A DNA stretch of 64,000 bases, from positions 20,246 through 84,245 of the forward strand of contig NZ_NPDM01000009.1 in the NCBI RefSeq assembly GCF_002812085.1, given 5' to 3'. This DNA is from Leptospira levettii (GTDB lineage Bacteria; Spirochaetota; Leptospiria; Leptospirales; Leptospiraceae). Of this stretch, positions 29,102 through 40,786 are shown piece by piece. The position numbers and the translations under genes are program-made. The first letter of the stretch is position 1. Each line of letters opens with the position of its first letter. The notes beneath the pieces were generated by a model. It saw only the letters and a list, made by a program, of their open reading frames with translations, was not told the origin of the DNA and did no database searches.

Positions 29102-29470
29102 TTAGAACTCCAATCCACCTTCACGGGCAGAATCAGCAAACGCAGCGATTCTTCCATGGTAAACCATTCCAGAACGGTCGAGTACCACTTGGGAAACACC
29201 CGCTTTTTTCGCCTTATCAGCGACTACTTTACCGAGTTCGGTTGCAGCCGCTTTACTCTTCTTAGAATTTTCATGTTTCGGAAAATCTTTCTCGAGAGTG
29301 GTTGCGTAAACAAGTGTTACACCTTTTGCATCATCAATGATTTGTGCAGTTAGGTAACGGTTTGTTTTGTTAAACACTAACCGAGGTCTATCCGATGTTT
29401 GGCGGAGTTTGTATCGAACTCGCTCCGCTCTTCTCAATCTTTTACTATTTTTAGCTGTCTTGTTGATCAT
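29102..29470 (-). CDS. rplR: 50S ribosomal protein L18
   Basis: The 122-residue L18 shows [30 protein letters not shown], and the C-terminal [19 protein letters not shown], a near-universal ending. L18 binds 5S rRNA with L5. It is 6 bases after rplF and directly precedes rpsE. Confidence 0.98.
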   Translation of the reverse strand: MINKTAKNSKRLRRAERVRYKLRQTSDRPRLVFNKTNRYLTAQIIDDAKGVTLVYATTLEKDFPKHENSKKSKAAATELGKVVADKAKKAGVSQVVLDRSGMVYHGRIAAFADSAREGGLEF

Positions 29471-29476
29471 GACGTT

Positions 29477-30016
29477 CTACTTCTTACCGGTTTTTCCGGC
29501 CTTTCTACGGATGTATTCGTTCTGATATTTGATCCCTTTTCCTTTGTAAGGCTCAGGAGGTCTTTTGGAACGAATGTCAGCCGCAACTTGTCCAACCAGT
29601 TGTCGGTCAATGCCCGATACTTTGATTTTGAGCTGATCTGCGACTTCAATTTTGATGCCATTTGGCTCAGGGAAAACCACTTCGTGAGAATAACCAAGTG
29701 CCATCACGAGGTCTTTACCACGTTTTTGTGCACGGTAACCAACCCCAGTAATTTCTAGGTTTTTTTCCCAACCAGTTGTGACACCCTTTACACAGTTCAT
29801 CGCAAGCGAACGAACGAGACCATGGAGAGCCACTGTCTTTTGGTCTTCACTTTTTCTTGTGAACACCAATTCGCCGTTTTCAACGTTTGCTCCGACACCT
29901 TCGTAAAGTGGAGTCTTTAATTCCCCTAACGGCCCTTTGATTGTAAGGGCTTCTGCATCTGCTTTAACTTCTACCTTTGCAGGCAATTTGATGATACTTT
30001 TTCCAACTCGAGACAT
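29477..30016 (-). CDS. rplF: 50S ribosomal protein L6
   Basis: The 179-residue protein shows [36 protein letters not shown], and [20 protein letters not shown], standard L6 motifs. L6 lies near the sarcin-ricin loop, where elongation factors bind. It is in the rpsH-rplF-rplR run of the spc block. Confidence 0.98.
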   Translation of the reverse strand: MSRVGKSIIKLPAKVEVKADAEALTIKGPLGELKTPLYEGVGANVENGELVFTRKSEDQKTVALHGLVRSLAMNCVKGVTTGWEKNLEITGVGYRAQKRGKDLVMALGYSHEVVFPEPNGIKIEVADQLKIKVSGIDRQLVGQVAADIRSKRPPEPYKGKGIKYQNEYIRRKAGKTGKK

Positions 30017-30030
30017 GGTGTTATCGTTCT

Positions 30031-30429
30031 CTAGAATACCTTACAGAGAACTTCCCCTCCTACTCTGAGTTTGCGAGCGCGTTTTCCCGTCATCACACCT
30101 TTCGAAGTCGAAAGGATGAGTGTTCCGATGTTATTTCGGAAAGGACGGATTTCACCAGACTGGATATATACCCGTCGTCCTGGTGTGGAAACACGTTCGA
30201 TCATACGGATCACAGGTTTTTTCTCTGTGTCGTATTTCAATTTTACTTGGAAGTCATCAAAACTTCCATTTTTTACAGTTTGAACATCATCTACAAAACC
30301 TTCTTCTTTGAGAAGATCTAGGATGGACTTTTTGATTTTGCTACCAGGAATCACACAAAGCTCATGTTTAGCTTGTTGTGCGTTTCTAATTCTTGTTAGC
30401 ATATCTGCGATTGGATCTGAAAGACTCAT
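30031..30429 (-). CDS. rpsH: 30S ribosomal protein S8
   Basis: The 132-residue protein shows [19 protein letters not shown] and the C-terminal [20 protein letters not shown] typical of S8. S8 binds helix 21 of 16S rRNA and represses the spc operon in E. coli through rplE mRNA; whether this occurs here is unknown. It follows rpsN. Confidence 0.98.
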   Translation of the reverse strand: MSLSDPIADMLTRIRNAQQAKHELCVIPGSKIKKSILDLLKEEGFVDDVQTVKNGSFDDFQVKLKYDTEKKPVIRMIERVSTPGRRVYIQSGEIRPFRNNIGTLILSTSKGVMTGKRARKLRVGGEVLCKVF

Positions 30430-30446
30430 ATCTTACCTTAACCTAA

Positions 30447-30632
30447 TTACCAGGAGGACTTTTTCACACCGGGGATCTGAGCCTTGCTAGCAAGGTCCCG
30501 GAAGCAAAGACGACACATATCAAAGCGGCGCAAATAAGCGCGTGATCGACCACAAAGAGGGCAACGATTGTACTCTCTCACTTTGAATTTTTGCTCTTTG
30601 GCGTGGCGTTCCATCATTGATTTTTTCGCCAT
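30447..30632 (-). CDS. rpsN: 30S ribosomal protein S14, zinc-binding type
   Basis: This 61-residue short S14 (type Z) has the zinc ribbon [20 protein letters not shown]. The long zinc-free S14 is not seen here. It sits between rplE and rpsH as usual. Confidence 0.97.
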   Translation of the reverse strand: MAKKSMMERHAKEQKFKVREYNRCPLCGRSRAYLRRFDMCRLCFRDLASKAQIPGVKKSSW

Positions 30633-30642
30633 GAGTAATCTC

Positions 30643-31194
30643 CTACTTACCTGCCGCTCGGTAAGGCATACCGAAGGCTTGGAATAATTCGAACGCTTCT
30701 TTGTCCACTTCCGTGTTCGTTACGAAAGTGATATTGATTCCATAGATCGTATTGATTTTATCAAATTGGATCTCTGGGAAAATGATCTGTTCTCTAACAG
30801 AAAGGTTGTAATTCCCTCTGCCATCAAATCCCTTCGGGCTTACACCACGAAAGTCACGAACCCTAGGAAGGGCAACGTTGATGAAACGATCAAGGAACTC
30901 ATACATATGATGTCCACGTAGAGTCACTTTGCAACCAAGCACCATTCCCTCTCTCACTTTGAAACCCGCGATGGATTTTTTAGCGAAAGTTTTCACAGGT
31001 CTTTGTCCAGTGATTTGGCCAATTTCCACAAGACATGCTTCCATTGCCTTAGGGTTTGTGTGAGCTTCACCCATCCCTACGTTGATTACGATTTTCTCTA
31101 ATTTAGGAACACGCATTACACTTTGAAAGCCGAGTGACTTTTGCAGTGTAGGACGAATTTCCTTTTCGTATTTTGATTTAAGCCTAGGTACCAT
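30643..31194 (-). CDS. rplE: 50S ribosomal protein L5
   Basis: The 183-residue protein shows [59 protein letters not shown] and ends [14 protein letters not shown]5 binds 5S rRNA and contacts P-site tRNA. It is 2 bases downstream of rplX. Confidence 0.98.
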   Translation of the reverse strand: MVPRLKSKYEKEIRPTLQKSLGFQSVMRVPKLEKIVINVGMGEAHTNPKAMEACLVEIGQITGQRPVKTFAKKSIAGFKVREGMVLGCKVTLRGHHMYEFLDRFINVALPRVRDFRGVSPKGFDGRGNYNLSVREQIIFPEIQFDKINTIYGINITFVTNTEVDKEAFELFQAFGMPYRAAGK

Positions 31195-31196
31195 AT

Positions 31197-31580
31197 CTAT
31201 ACTTCTTTCCCTTCAGGTCGAGTCACTCGTACGGATTTACCATCCTTCTTGGCAAAGCCCAAGCGTACAGCCTTAATTTTCTTCTTTGGCTTCGCTTTGT
31301 TCTCTGCTTTTGCGTCGTGAAACATCACATTGGAAATATGGATCGGGAATTCGATTTCAATCGCACCACCACCAGGGTTTTCTTGGGTTGGGCGAACGAA
31401 TCTTTTTCTTTTGTTCACACCTTCGATGTAAACTCGGTCTTTGCGTTTATCAACAGCAAGAACCTTCCCTTTTTTTCCTTTTTCTTTACCAGAAATCACA
31501 AGAACTTCATCGTCCTTTTTGATTTTTGTTTTTTTGAATTTAGTAGGCTCGGAACCTCTATATGCTAACTTAGTCGCCAT
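31197..31580 (-). CDS. rplX: 50S ribosomal protein L24
   Basis: The 127-residue protein contains the KOW motif segment [19 protein letters not shown] and the L24 sequence [19 protein letters not shown]. About 17 residues precede the usual L24 start and the C-terminus is also extended and basic. L24 is an early 50S assembly protein. It lies between rplN and rplE. Confidence 0.97.
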
Positions 31581-31581
31581 C

Positions 31582-31974
31582 TTAGAGAACCTCCGGAGCT
31601 AGAGATATAATTTTCATGTATTTTTTATCACGAAGTTCGCGAGCAACAGGTCCGAAGATCCTTGTTCCTTTTGGGTTCCCTTTATCATCGATAATGGCAA
31701 CCGCATTGTCATCGAAACGGATGTAGGTTCCGTCTGGACGACGAACTTCTTTTTTCGTTCTTACGACAACGGCTCTTTGAACCGCTTTGTTATGCACTTT
31801 TTTCCCTTGCCCGTCACGAAGACCGTATGCAGGTTGTGCTTCTTTCACAGCGACGATGATTTCGTCACCAAGCGTTGCGTAGCGTTTTTTGGAACCGCCA
31901 AGCACTTTAACGCACATGACTTTTTTCACACCCGAGTTATCGGCTACTTGTAAAATAGTTTCTTGTTGGATCAT
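31582..31974 (-). CDS. rplN: 50S ribosomal protein L14
   Basis: The 130-residue protein shows [39 protein letters not shown] and [20 protein letters not shown], standard L14. It carries about eight extra residues relative to E. coli within the middle of the chain. L14 forms an intersubunit bridge. It overlaps rpsQ by 4 bases. Confidence 0.98.
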
Positions 31975-32240
31975 ACTAATTTCGCCTTCTCAATTACCTT
32001 TACAAGTTTATGGTGTTTCTGTTTAGAAAGTGGTCTTGTTTCCACAGCGATGACTCGATCACCAACTTGACACTCGTTCTTCTCATCGTGAATTTTCACA
32101 CGAGAAGTTCTGGTCATAATTTTCTTAAACCGTGGGTGCACTTTTCTTGTGATGATTTCGATCACTACGGTTTTATCCATAGCATCACTCACAACTACAC
32201 CTTGAATGGTTAAAGATTTTTTAGAGTTTTTATCTTCCAT
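31971..32240 (-). CDS. rpsQ: 30S ribosomal protein S17
   Basis: The 89-residue OB-fold protein shows [40 protein letters not shown] and the C-terminal [20 protein letters not shown]17 is a primary 16S rRNA binder. It lies between rpmC and rplN. Confidence 0.98.
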   Translation of the reverse strand: MEDKNSKKSLTIQGVVVSDAMDKTVVIEIITRKVHPRFKKIMTRTSRVKIHDEKNECQVGDRVIAVETRPLSKQKHHKLVKVIEKAKLV

Positions 32241-32243
32241 AAC

Positions 32244-32516
32244 CTACTTCTTCTTACCTTTGCTTGTTTTAGCGACTTTTGGAGCCGAACCAGCTTTCGG
32301 TGCGATTTGTTTGAGTTTACCTTTTGCAGCTAGTTCCTTCTCACGAAGTACAGTTAATGCTTGGGCAATTCTCTTCTTATGATTGCGGATTACTTTCGGG
32401 TTCTCAAGTGATCTTGTAACACCAAATTGGAATCTTGCTTTTCTTACTTCTTCGGAAGAGGAAAGAATTTCTTTCTTCAAATCTTCTGGAGAAAGTGATT
32501 TGAAATCGTCTTTCAT
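32244..32516 (-). CDS. rpmC: 50S ribosomal protein L29
   Basis: The first 60 residues are L29-like ([55 protein letters not shown]). A basic C-terminal extension of about 25 residues, ending [13 protein letters not shown], makes it 90 residues against 63 in E. coli. L29 lies at the tunnel exit where SRP and trigger factor dock. It overlaps rplP by 4 bases. Confidence 0.96.
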   Translation of the reverse strand: MKDDFKSLSPEDLKKEILSSSEEVRKARFQFGVTRSLENPKVIRNHKKRIAQALTVLREKELAAKGKLKQIAPKAGSAPKVAKTSKGKKK

Positions 32517-32926
32517 AGAACGTTCCTCTTAACAAATGAAGTTTCAACTGGCAGTTTAAATGCTGCTAGGTGGAGTGCTTTTCTCGCAGTGTCTTCATCA
32601 ACACCAGCCATTTCAAAAAGAACTCGTCCTGGTCGGATCTCAGCAATCCAGAACTCAGGGTTACCTTTACCTTTACCCATACGAGTTTCGGCAGGTTTTT
32701 TAGTGATTGGTAAATGAGGAAAGATCCTGATCCATAATTTCCCACCTCGTTTTACTTGGCGGTTGATCGTGATCCTTGCTGCCTCAATTTGTCGCGCAGT
32801 GATACGACCGGAGGAGATGGCTTTTAAACCAAATTCTCCGAACGCAACGTAAGAACCTCTTTCGTCCTTACCTTTTAAGCGCCCTCTTTGGCGTTTTCTA
32901 AATTTTACTCGTTTAGGTGCTAACAT
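32513..32926 (-). CDS. rplP: 50S ribosomal protein L16
   Basis: The 137-residue protein reads [19 protein letters not shown], then [20 protein letters not shown] and [20 protein letters not shown], all L16 signatures. L16 organises the A-site tRNA elbow. It is between rpsC and rpmC. Confidence 0.98.
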   Translation of the reverse strand: MLAPKRVKFRKRQRGRLKGKDERGSYVAFGEFGLKAISSGRITARQIEAARITINRQVKRGGKLWIRIFPHLPITKKPAETRMGKGKGNPEFWIAEIRPGRVLFEMAGVDEDTARKALHLAAFKLPVETSFVKRNVL

Positions 32927-32948
32927 GATGGTTTCTCTTTAGTACTTC

Positions 32949-33626
32949 TTAACTCGTTCTACGTTTTACAGCGTATTTATCTTCATCGGATTCTTCCTTC
33001 GTTGGGAAGTAATCACCTGTATAAGTCCATACTTTCACACCAATTTGTCCGAAAGTCGTGAGAGCTTCTTTGAATCCAAAATCAATTTTGGCACGAAGAG
33101 TATGAAGAGGAACTCGTCCTTCCATATACTTTTCCGTTCTTGCCATATCCGCACCGTTCAAACGTCCGGAGATTTGGATTTTAACACCTTCAACCCCACC
33201 GCGCATGGCACGACGAAGTTCCGCTTTCATGACACGACGGAAAGGCATCCTTTGTTCGATTTGAAGGGCAACCGTTTCAGCAATCGCTTGTGCGATGATT
33301 TCTGGTTTTTTCACTTCGATGATGTTCATTCCGATCGGCTTATCAGCGTATTTTTTAAGCTCTTGTTTCACCGCTTCGATGTTTTGGCCTTTTTGGCCAA
33401 TCACCATACCTGGTTTAGAAGTATGGAGGTTCACGTTGATCTTTTCAGGGAATCTTTCGATTACGATTTTCACAACGGATGCATTTTTGAATTTCTTCTG
33501 AAGGAATCTACGGATCTTGATATCTTCGTGAAGATTTTTGATGTAATCTTGTTTGGAAAACCAAACCGAATCCCAGTTACGTGTGATTCCGATTCGTAGT
33601 CCGATTGGATTTACTTTCTGACCCAT
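32949..33626 (-). CDS. rpsC: 30S ribosomal protein S3
   Basis: The 225-residue protein has the KH-type segment [20 protein letters not shown] and the C-terminal S3 domain [41 protein letters not shown]3 lies at the mRNA entry channel. It follows rplV by 3 bases. Confidence 0.98.
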   Translation of the reverse strand: MGQKVNPIGLRIGITRNWDSVWFSKQDYIKNLHEDIKIRRFLQKKFKNASVVKIVIERFPEKINVNLHTSKPGMVIGQKGQNIEAVKQELKKYADKPIGMNIIEVKKPEIIAQAIAETVALQIEQRMPFRRVMKAELRRAMRGGVEGVKIQISGRLNGADMARTEKYMEGRVPLHTLRAKIDFGFKEALTTFGQIGVKVWTYTGDYFPTKEESDEDKYAVKRRTS

Positions 33627-33629
33627 AAA

Positions 33630-33983
33630 TTAGCTAACCTTCTTTTCGATTTCAGATACAACAACGGTGATGTGGCTTAGGCGTTTACGGATCCGAGACG
33701 CACGTCCTCGTGCTCTTGGGCGGAAACGTTTCATAATTGGTCCGTCATCCACATAGATTTTTTTAACATAAAGTGAGCTTGGATCTAAACTTTCATTCAT
33801 CTGAATGGCATTTGCCACCGCAGAGTTGAGAAGGTTAATGATCATTGAACTTGCAGATTTGTTTGTAAATCGCAAGATATCTATCGCTTCTTTGTAATCG
33901 TATCCACGAACTTCATCAGCAACCAGGCGAGCTTTTCTGGCAGAAATTCTGAGGTGTTTTCCTACTGCTTTTGCTTCCATCAC
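33630..33983 (-). CDS. rplV: 50S ribosomal protein L22
   Basis: The 117-residue protein shows [20 protein letters not shown] and the tunnel-lining loop region [20 protein letters not shown], the macrolide-relevant hairpin of L22. No change associated with macrolide resistance can be judged by eye. It lies between rpsS and rpsC. Confidence 0.98.
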   Translation of the reverse strand: MMEAKAVGKHLRISARKARLVADEVRGYDYKEAIDILRFTNKSASSMIINLLNSAVANAIQMNESLDPSSLYVKKIYVDDGPIMKRFRPRARGRASRIRKRLSHITVVVSEIEKKVS

Positions 33984-33988
33984 TCTAC

Positions 33989-34267
33989 CTATTTCTTCGC
34001 TACTTTTTTGTCGCCACCATGACCTTTGAAGGTTCTAGTGGGAGCAAATTCACCGAGTTTGTGTCCAATCATGTTTTCATTCACATAAACAGGAACAAAC
34101 GCTTTGCCATTATGAATCATGACTGTATGACCAATCATATCTGGATAAATGGTACTTCTTCTGGACCAAGACTTGAAGGGAGTTTTTTTCCCTTCAGAGT
34201 TTAACTTGGTAATTTTTTTCATGAGGTGGTCGTCGATGAACGGACCTTTTTTTAAGCTTCTAGCCAT
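33989..34267 (-). CDS. rpsS: 30S ribosomal protein S19
   Basis: The 92-residue protein reads [20 protein letters not shown], with [20 protein letters not shown] and [20 protein letters not shown], standard S19 in the 30S head. It follows rplB by 13 bases. Confidence 0.98.
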   Translation of the reverse strand: MARSLKKGPFIDDHLMKKITKLNSEGKKTPFKSWSRRSTIYPDMIGHTVMIHNGKAFVPVYVNENMIGHKLGEFAPTRTFKGHGGDKKVAKK

Positions 34268-34280
34268 GAGTATCTAGATC

Positions 34281-35117
34281 CTACCTATTCCTGTTTTTCT
34301 TACGTCTTTGGACAATAAAACGGTCAGACGGTCTAGTCTTACGTGTTTTAAATCCTTTCGTAGGTTTACCCCAAGGAGTCACTGGGTGACGACCTCCGGA
34401 AGTTCTACCTTCACCACCACCGAGTGGGTGGTCCACAGGGTTCATAACGACCCCTCTTACCTTCGGTCTTTTTCCTAACCAACGGTTACGACCGGCTTTT
34501 CCTATGATCACTAAGTTGTGGTCTTTGTTGGAAAGTTCTCCAACTGTCGCTAAACACTCTTTCCTTACTTTTCGGATTTCCGAAGAAGGAAGTTTGAGTG
34601 AAACATAGTCACCGTCTTTTGCAGAGATCACAGCAAAGGAACCTGCTGTTCTTGCAATCTGACCACCTTTTCCAATATGGAGTTCGATGTTGTGAACGTT
34701 TGTTCCTGCAGGGATTTTATCTAATGGAAGTGTATTTCCAAGTTTAATCTCTGCGTTTGGACCAGACTCAATTTTATCCCCAACTTTAAGACCGTTAGGA
34801 GCTAAAATGTATCGGTATTCCCCATCCGCATAACAGACAAGAGCAATGAATGACGAACGGTTTGGATCGTATTCAATTGTTTTAACTGTCGCAGGGATTC
34901 CAAATTTATTACGTTTAAAATCGATGATACGGAACTTTCTTTTGTTACGTCCACCTTTCCGTCTAACAGCAATACGTCCCTTATTGTCACGACCAGCTTT
35001 GTAAGAAAAATTGGCAGTGAGAGGTTTATAAGGAACCACTTCCGTGATTTCTTTGAAATCTAATACCGAATAATACCGGCTAGACTGTGTTGTGGGTTTA
35101 AGTTTTCTAATTCCCAT
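34281..35117 (-). CDS. rplB: 50S ribosomal protein L2
   Basis: The 278-residue protein has the SH3-like RNA-binding region and the highly conserved C-terminal [20 protein letters not shown] with the His needed for peptidyl transferase centre function. L2 helps join the subunits. It follows rplW by 2 bases. Confidence 0.98.
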   Translation of the reverse strand: MGIRKLKPTTQSSRYYSVLDFKEITEVVPYKPLTANFSYKAGRDNKGRIAVRRKGGRNKRKFRIIDFKRNKFGIPATVKTIEYDPNRSSFIALVCYADGEYRYILAPNGLKVGDKIESGPNAEIKLGNTLPLDKIPAGTNVHNIELHIGKGGQIARTAGSFAVISAKDGDYVSLKLPSSEIRKVRKECLATVGELSNKDHNLVIIGKAGRNRWLGKRPKVRGVVMNPVDHPLGGGEGRTSGGRHPVTPWGKPTKGFKTRKTRPSDRFIVQRRKKNRNR

Positions 35118-35119
35118 AA

Positions 35120-35425
35120 TTAAACCTTAGCAAAATCCAAATTTGCTCCGTCTGCGAAGGTCACTACAGCTTTTTTGTAGTGAGGTCTTGGGGACGGCAT
35201 GTTTCTAAAACGTTTCATTTTCCCACGGTAAACGGCTACGTTTACAGCAGTTGGAACAACGTTATACATTTGTTTCAGGGCTTGTTTGATCAAAGTTTTG
35301 TTCGCATCCGGGTGGACTTTGAACGTATACTTGACAGTTCTTTTTCCCATACGTTCTCCAATTGTTTGAAGGTCTTGCGACTTTTCTGTAACAACTGGTG
35401 ATAAGATTACATTCTCTAGGTTCAC
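35120..35425 (-). CDS. rplW: 50S ribosomal protein L23
   Basis: The 101-residue protein starts [20 protein letters not shown] and shows [20 protein letters not shown] and [21 protein letters not shown]23 docks trigger factor and SRP at the tunnel exit. It lies between rplD and rplB. Confidence 0.98.
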   Translation of the reverse strand: MNLENVILSPVVTEKSQDLQTIGERMGKRTVKYTFKVHPDANKTLIKQALKQMYNVVPTAVNVAVYRGKMKRFRNMPSPRPHYKKAVVTFADGANLDFAKV

Positions 35426-35429
35426 TGTC

Positions 35430-36065
35430 TTATCCTTTCTTAGAATACTGAGCCTGAAGCTCTTTTAAAGCGCTTTCAGAGATTACTAAATTGTTATTAT
35501 AGAGGATGTCTCGGCAAACGACTCGTTTGCTGTTCACATATTTGAGGTTCTCTATATTGCGAGTGGATCTTTTTAGGAATTGGTTTTCACCAGCTACTAC
35601 AAATCCCACGTTACCCTTCTCTGCAATGTCCATGTTCTTCAAAATGTTGTAGATGGACTTTGTGGAGTAAGAAGAAGGTTCTACGTCTTCTATGATCGCG
35701 ATTCTGTTTTCTTCTGCCTTTTTGTTAAGGATGGAGAGAACAGCTTTCTTCTTAACGCTGCGTGACAAGTTAGAGGAATAATCTCTCGGTTTTGGTCCAT
35801 GAATGATACCACCACCAACGAAATGAGGAGCTCTAATGGATCCTTGTCTTGCACGACCAGTTCCTTTTTGAGCCCAAGGTTTGATTCCCCCACCGCGAAC
35901 TTCGGAACGATCTTTTGTCGAATGTGTTCCTTGTCTATTGTTCGCATTTTCAGCTTTAACCGCATCATAGATGGCTCCAAGCGAAATGCCGGTAGCAAAT
36001 AATTCTGCCGGAAGTTCAACTTCGCTTACGAATACGCCTTCTTTATTGTATTTACGCGCTTTCAT
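35430..36065 (-). CDS. rplD: 50S ribosomal protein L4
   Basis: The 211-residue protein shows the L4 tunnel-loop region [40 protein letters not shown] and a [18 protein letters not shown] segment. L4 lines the exit tunnel and in E. coli represses the S10 operon; whether that control exists here cannot be read from the sequence. It lies between rplC and rplW. Confidence 0.98.
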   Translation of the reverse strand: MKARKYNKEGVFVSEVELPAELFATGISLGAIYDAVKAENANNRQGTHSTKDRSEVRGGGIKPWAQKGTGRARQGSIRAPHFVGGGIIHGPKPRDYSSNLSRSVKKKAVLSILNKKAEENRIAIIEDVEPSSYSTKSIYNILKNMDIAEKGNVGFVVAGENQFLKRSTRNIENLKYVNSKRVVCRDILYNNNLVISESALKELQAQYSKKG

Positions 36066-36076
36066 GTTCTACCTAT

Positions 36077-36700
36077 CTATCCGATTTTTTCTATCGTAAC
36101 GATACCACGTTCCCTTCCTGGAACTGGACCGGATACAAATACCAAGTTAGCATCTGCATCAATTTTTACTACTTTCAGGTTTCGAACAGTTGTCTGCTCA
36201 GAACCCATTCTTCCACCCATCTTCAAACCCTTGAACACACGTCCAGGAGTTGTGTTCGATCCAATCGAACCCGGGTGTCTTTGGAAACGAGAACCGTGCC
36301 CAGCAGGACCACCAGCAAAACCATGGCGTTTCACAACACCTTGTGTTCCCTTCCCTTTAGAAGTTCCGGTCACTTTTACTGTATCATTCAAAGCAAAAAC
36401 ATCAGCGAGTTTCAATTCTGAACCCACTGCAACGCCTTCAAACCCTTTGAATTCAACCAAAGTTTTTTTAGGAGAAGCGATATTCGCCTTTTTAATGTGT
36501 CCAACTTCGGCCTTTGTTAAGTGTTTTTCTTTGGCATCACCGAATGCTAATTGAACAGCTTCATAGCCATCATTAGCAGATGTTTTTACCTGGGACACAA
36601 AACAAGGACCCACGCGTAAAACAGTAACAGTTACCATCTTACCGTCGTTATTGAATATGTGGGCCATGCCCAATTTTTCGCCGATTAAACCTTTAGCCAT
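36077..36700 (-). CDS. rplC: 50S ribosomal protein L3
   Basis: The 207-residue protein shows [40 protein letters not shown] with the glutamine-loop near the peptidyl transferase centre, and [21 protein letters not shown]3 is an early 50S assembly protein. It follows rpsJ by 11 bases. Confidence 0.98.
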   Translation of the reverse strand: MAKGLIGEKLGMAHIFNNDGKMVTVTVLRVGPCFVSQVKTSANDGYEAVQLAFGDAKEKHLTKAEVGHIKKANIASPKKTLVEFKGFEGVAVGSELKLADVFALNDTVKVTGTSKGKGTQGVVKRHGFAGGPAGHGSRFQRHPGSIGSNTTPGRVFKGLKMGGRMGSEQTTVRNLKVVKIDADANLVFVSGPVPGRERGIVTIEKIG

Positions 36701-36711
36701 GGATCCTATCC

Positions 36712-37020
36712 TTAGGATTTAATATCTACGGAAACTCCAGCAGGGAGTTGAAGCTTCATTAGGGCTTCTACCGTATCTTCATTCGTATTTAAAATATCGA
36801 TGAGTCTCTTGTGAGTTCTCATTTCAAATTGTTCTCTAGCTTTTTTATTCACGTGCGGAGAACGTAATACCGTGTAGATTTCTTTTTTCGTTGGAAGTGG
36901 GATAGGACCGGAGACAGTAGCTCCAGTCCTTTTCGCAGTTGCAACGATTTCAAAGGTTGATTGGTCAATCAACCGATGATCGAAAGCTTTTAACTTAACG
37001 CGAATTCTTTGTCCAGCCAT
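36712..37020 (-). CDS. rpsJ: 30S ribosomal protein S10 (NusE)
   Basis: The 102-residue protein shows [40 protein letters not shown] and [17 protein letters not shown], standard S10. Besides its ribosomal role it couples RNA polymerase and ribosome through NusG, which is encoded in the same cluster. It follows tuf by 5 bases, so no separate S10 promoter is obvious. Confidence 0.98.
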   Translation of the reverse strand: MAGQRIRVKLKAFDHRLIDQSTFEIVATAKRTGATVSGPIPLPTKKEIYTVLRSPHVNKKAREQFEMRTHKRLIDILNTNEDTVEALMKLQLPAGVSVDIKS

Positions 37021-37025
37021 TGCGA

Positions 37026-38231
<1,206 letters not shown>

Positions 38232-38280
38232 TGTTAGAATCTACTCCTCAATCGTGGTGCAAGACCCGATATTCGGTTCT

Positions 38281-40221
38281 TTACTCCTTTAGAACTGCAT
38301 AAAATTCAGAGGTAAAAGCAGTCCTTTCCCAAGAAATGCCAATCCCTTTGGTCATGTTTCTAAGAGCCCCTGAAAAGCCAAGCAGGTTTTCTGCCGATGC
38401 ATTGGCTTTTAAGTGACTCTTCCCTGCCACAGCCTCATAGGTGGATACCACCTTTGCGTTCCTGCGACTTAGATCAGAAAGAACTACACCTAAGTGGTTC
38501 GCGTCTACCATCACTTCGATCTCAGTGAGAGGACCAACCAAATATGTGTTTGACGGAAAACATTCCTTCACTCCGGCAAGTATTGCTACTTTGAGTAGAG
38601 TGAGAGTCGTTTGTAAATCCCCAGGAGGCATCTCGTAAGAGAGGACTCTTAGTCTCAGGCCACAAACTTCCTCACCGTAAAACCCGTGTAAGCAGGCTTC
38701 CATAAAGGACGTTTCTATCGAATGTTTTACTTCTTCCGGAAGACTTACCTCGAAGGCAATTTGCTTCGAAAAATCGGCAGTATCTTCCAGGACTGCGATG
38801 AGCGCGCCGCTTGACTTTTGGTCTTCAAAGGCACGATGCTCTAGGGCAACCTTATGAGACATTTTTTTAAAAAGCTCTAATTTGGCAATGTTTATCGAAC
38901 TAAATGAGAGTTTTTTTTCCGTTTTCTCAGAAATCCTTCGGATCCCTATCTCCAAATGGAGTTCCCCTCTTCCAAAGAGAACCATTTGTCCCGTATCTGC
39001 TTTGAGTTCTAAGTGGTAACCGGGGTCTTCCCATACCAATTCTTCTAAGCGACATAACCAGAAATCCTTTTCGGAACTGATCTCTGGTTCTAATACCACT
39101 GAAAATGGACTGAGTTCCGATGTTGGGTGATTGGGGCTGACTCCATGGGAACCACCTCCGATGTAAACGACAGGATTCCCTGGTTCCATTTGGAATCCTT
39201 CCTTTGCCCGCATAATCCCAAGTTTTCCTTTTGTAAGGGCAACTACCTCCTCAAGCGTTTCGGCTGATAGAAAGGAAAGTGAGAGTTTAGCCTCCCCTTC
39301 CCTATGGATGGTAGTTTCAATTTTGTTAAGTCCTTTTGTTGCCTCCGCGGAAAGAAGGATCTCCATTACCCTTTCCGTTGGTAATGAAATAGTGGGGCAA
39401 ACTACCGCATAACGACTAATTTGTGGGTCTGTCCTTCTTGAAAGTACAAGGAGTGGAGAGTTGGAAATTGGTTTTATTTCTTTTGGATTTGTCCACAACA
39501 CAAGATCCAGGAGTTCACGTACACCTTCGCCAGTTTTTGCGGAACCACCGTACACAGGGTAAAGTTTCCCTTCCCCTGTCCCCTTTTGTAAGATACGTTT
39601 TGGTAGGTCTGAGGATTCTCTTTCTTCTCTCCAGAACGTTAACAGTGATTCTTCGTCACAAGCGAGTAGTTCTTCCTTCGTTGTTTTGGTAAAAACTCCT
39701 TCGTTTTCCAGGAAGTATTCCCAACCTGTTTTCCCTTTTTGGAACAACGTAACAGGAGGGATTTGTAAGATCTCTTCTAAGGAAACAAGTGTATCGAGGT
39801 AGTCTTCTGCAAACCGGTCCAATTTATTGATGAAAAAAACGATGGGGATGTTTGCCTTCCGTAACTCTTCGATCACTAATCTTGCTTGGGATTGTACAAC
39901 TGTTCCTGCTTCCAAAATGACAATGGCTGTTTCCATTGCAGGGAGAAGGTCTGTGACTTGGTTCCGAAAATCGATATGACCAGGTGTGTCGATGAGTTGG
40001 ATTTCAAATTTTCCAAAACTAGTAGTCCAAGGGACAACATGGAAAGTAGTCCTGATGGAGATCCCTCTCTCAATTTCTTCCTGGAGTTGGTCTGATTCAG
40101 TGTTTCCATCTTCAATGGTTCCAACCGCAGAAATTTTTCCCGCTTCGAATAAGATTCGTTCGGTGAGGGTTGTTTTTCCAGAATCGATATGAGCAAAAAT
40201 GCCAACTGTGCGGTAGATCAT
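38281..40221 (-). CDS. Divergent EF-G-like translational GTPase
   Basis: The 646-residue protein has a complete GTPase domain: P-loop AHIDSGKTT (10-18), switch I ERGISIRTTFHVVPW, DTPGHIDF and NKLDR. EF-G-like domains II-V follow (FGRGELHLEIGIRRI, MPPGDLQTTLTLLKVAI). It is shorter than the usual 690-700 residues and diverges strongly, lacking the standard C-terminal EF-G ending. It occupies the str-operon position of fusA. It could be the recycling-type EF-G2 known in spirochaetes, a TetM-like ribosome-protection relative, or the sole EF-G; the sequence alone does not decide. A terminator-like hairpin lies between it and rpsG. Confidence 0.8.
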   Translation of the reverse strand: MIYRTVGIFAHIDSGKTTLTERILFEAGKISAVGTIEDGNTESDQLQEEIERGISIRTTFHVVPWTTSFGKFEIQLIDTPGHIDFRNQVTDLLPAMETAIVILEAGTVVQSQARLVIEELRKANIPIVFFINKLDRFAEDYLDTLVSLEEILQIPPVTLFQKGKTGWEYFLENEGVFTKTTKEELLACDEESLLTFWREERESSDLPKRILQKGTGEGKLYPVYGGSAKTGEGVRELLDLVLWTNPKEIKPISNSPLLVLSRRTDPQISRYAVVCPTISLPTERVMEILLSAEATKGLNKIETTIHREGEAKLSLSFLSAETLEEVVALTKGKLGIMRAKEGFQMEPGNPVVYIGGGSHGVSPNHPTSELSPFSVVLEPEISSEKDFWLCRLEELVWEDPGYHLELKADTGQMVLFGRGELHLEIGIRRISEKTEKKLSFSSINIAKLELFKKMSHKVALEHRAFEDQKSSGALIAVLEDTADFSKQIAFEVSLPEEVKHSIETSFMEACLHGFYGEEVCGLRLRVLSYEMPPGDLQTTLTLLKVAILAGVKECFPSNTYLVGPLTEIEVMVDANHLGVVLSDLSRRNAKVVSTYEAVAGKSHLKANASAENLLGFSGALRNMTKGIGISWERTAFTSEFYAVLKE

Positions 40222-40240
40222 GGTTTATGGGATGAGTGTA

Positions 40241-40270
40241 AAATAAAAAAGCCAGGCAAAAACCTGGCTT
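40241..40270 (-). terminator. Intrinsic terminator or attenuator between rpsG and the EF-G-like gene
   Basis: On the minus strand AAGCCAGG, loop TTTTTG, CCTGGCTT is followed at once by TTTTTAT, a perfect 8-base-pair stem with a T-run. It lies 28 bases after the rpsG stop and 19 bases before the EF-G-like start, so readthrough would set expression of EF-G, tuf and the S10 block unless an undetected promoter follows. Confidence 0.8.
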
Positions 40271-40298
40271 ATCAATGTTTGGAATCGAATAAAAGGGA

Positions 40299-40772
40299 TT
40301 ACCAGCGGTAATGAGAGAATGCCTTGTTGGCATCTGCCATCTTTCTGATGTCTTCTTTTTTCTTAATCGCAGATCCTGTGCCTTTTTGTGCTTCCATGAA
40401 TTCTGCAGCCAATTTGTTTTTCATAGACTTTTCGTTTCTACCACGGCTATATTTAATCAGCCATCTGATTCCAAGTGCAAGACGTCTTTCTGGACGAACT
40501 TCAATTGGAACTTGGTAAGTAACACCACCCACTCGGCGGGATTTTACTTCCACTTGTGGTTTTGCATTTTCCAATGCTTCTTGGAAAACAGCAAAAGGAT
40601 CTTGTCCCGTTTTTTTAGCAATGACTTCTAATGCATCGTAGAACACAGCTTCAGCGACACTTTTTTTACCATCTACCATTAGGCAGTTGATAAATTTTGA
40701 AATCACTTTGTCGTTGTATTTTGGATCGCCTTCGATGTGGCGCGGTTCAACTTTTCCTCTTCTTCTAGACAT
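40299..40772 (-). CDS. rpsG: 30S ribosomal protein S7
   Basis: The 157-residue protein shows MSRRRGKVEPRHIEGDPKYN, SKFINCLMVDGKKSVAEAV, ENAKPQVEVKSRRVGGVTYQ and RWLIKYSRGRNEKSM, standard S7. S7 starts assembly of the 30S head and represses the str operon in E. coli. It follows rpsL by 14 bases. Confidence 0.98.
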   Translation of the reverse strand: MSRRRGKVEPRHIEGDPKYNDKVISKFINCLMVDGKKSVAEAVFYDALEVIAKKTGQDPFAVFQEALENAKPQVEVKSRRVGGVTYQVPIEVRPERRLALGIRWLIKYSRGRNEKSMKNKLAAEFMEAQKGTGSAIKKKEDIRKMADANKAFSHYRW

Positions 40773-40786
40773 ATACCTTTCTCCGA

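Noticed and set aside
38232..38280. Short hairpin AGAACCGA/TCGGGTCT before tuf
   Set aside because: It has a mismatch in an 8-base stem and no T-run, so it is too weak to call a terminator.
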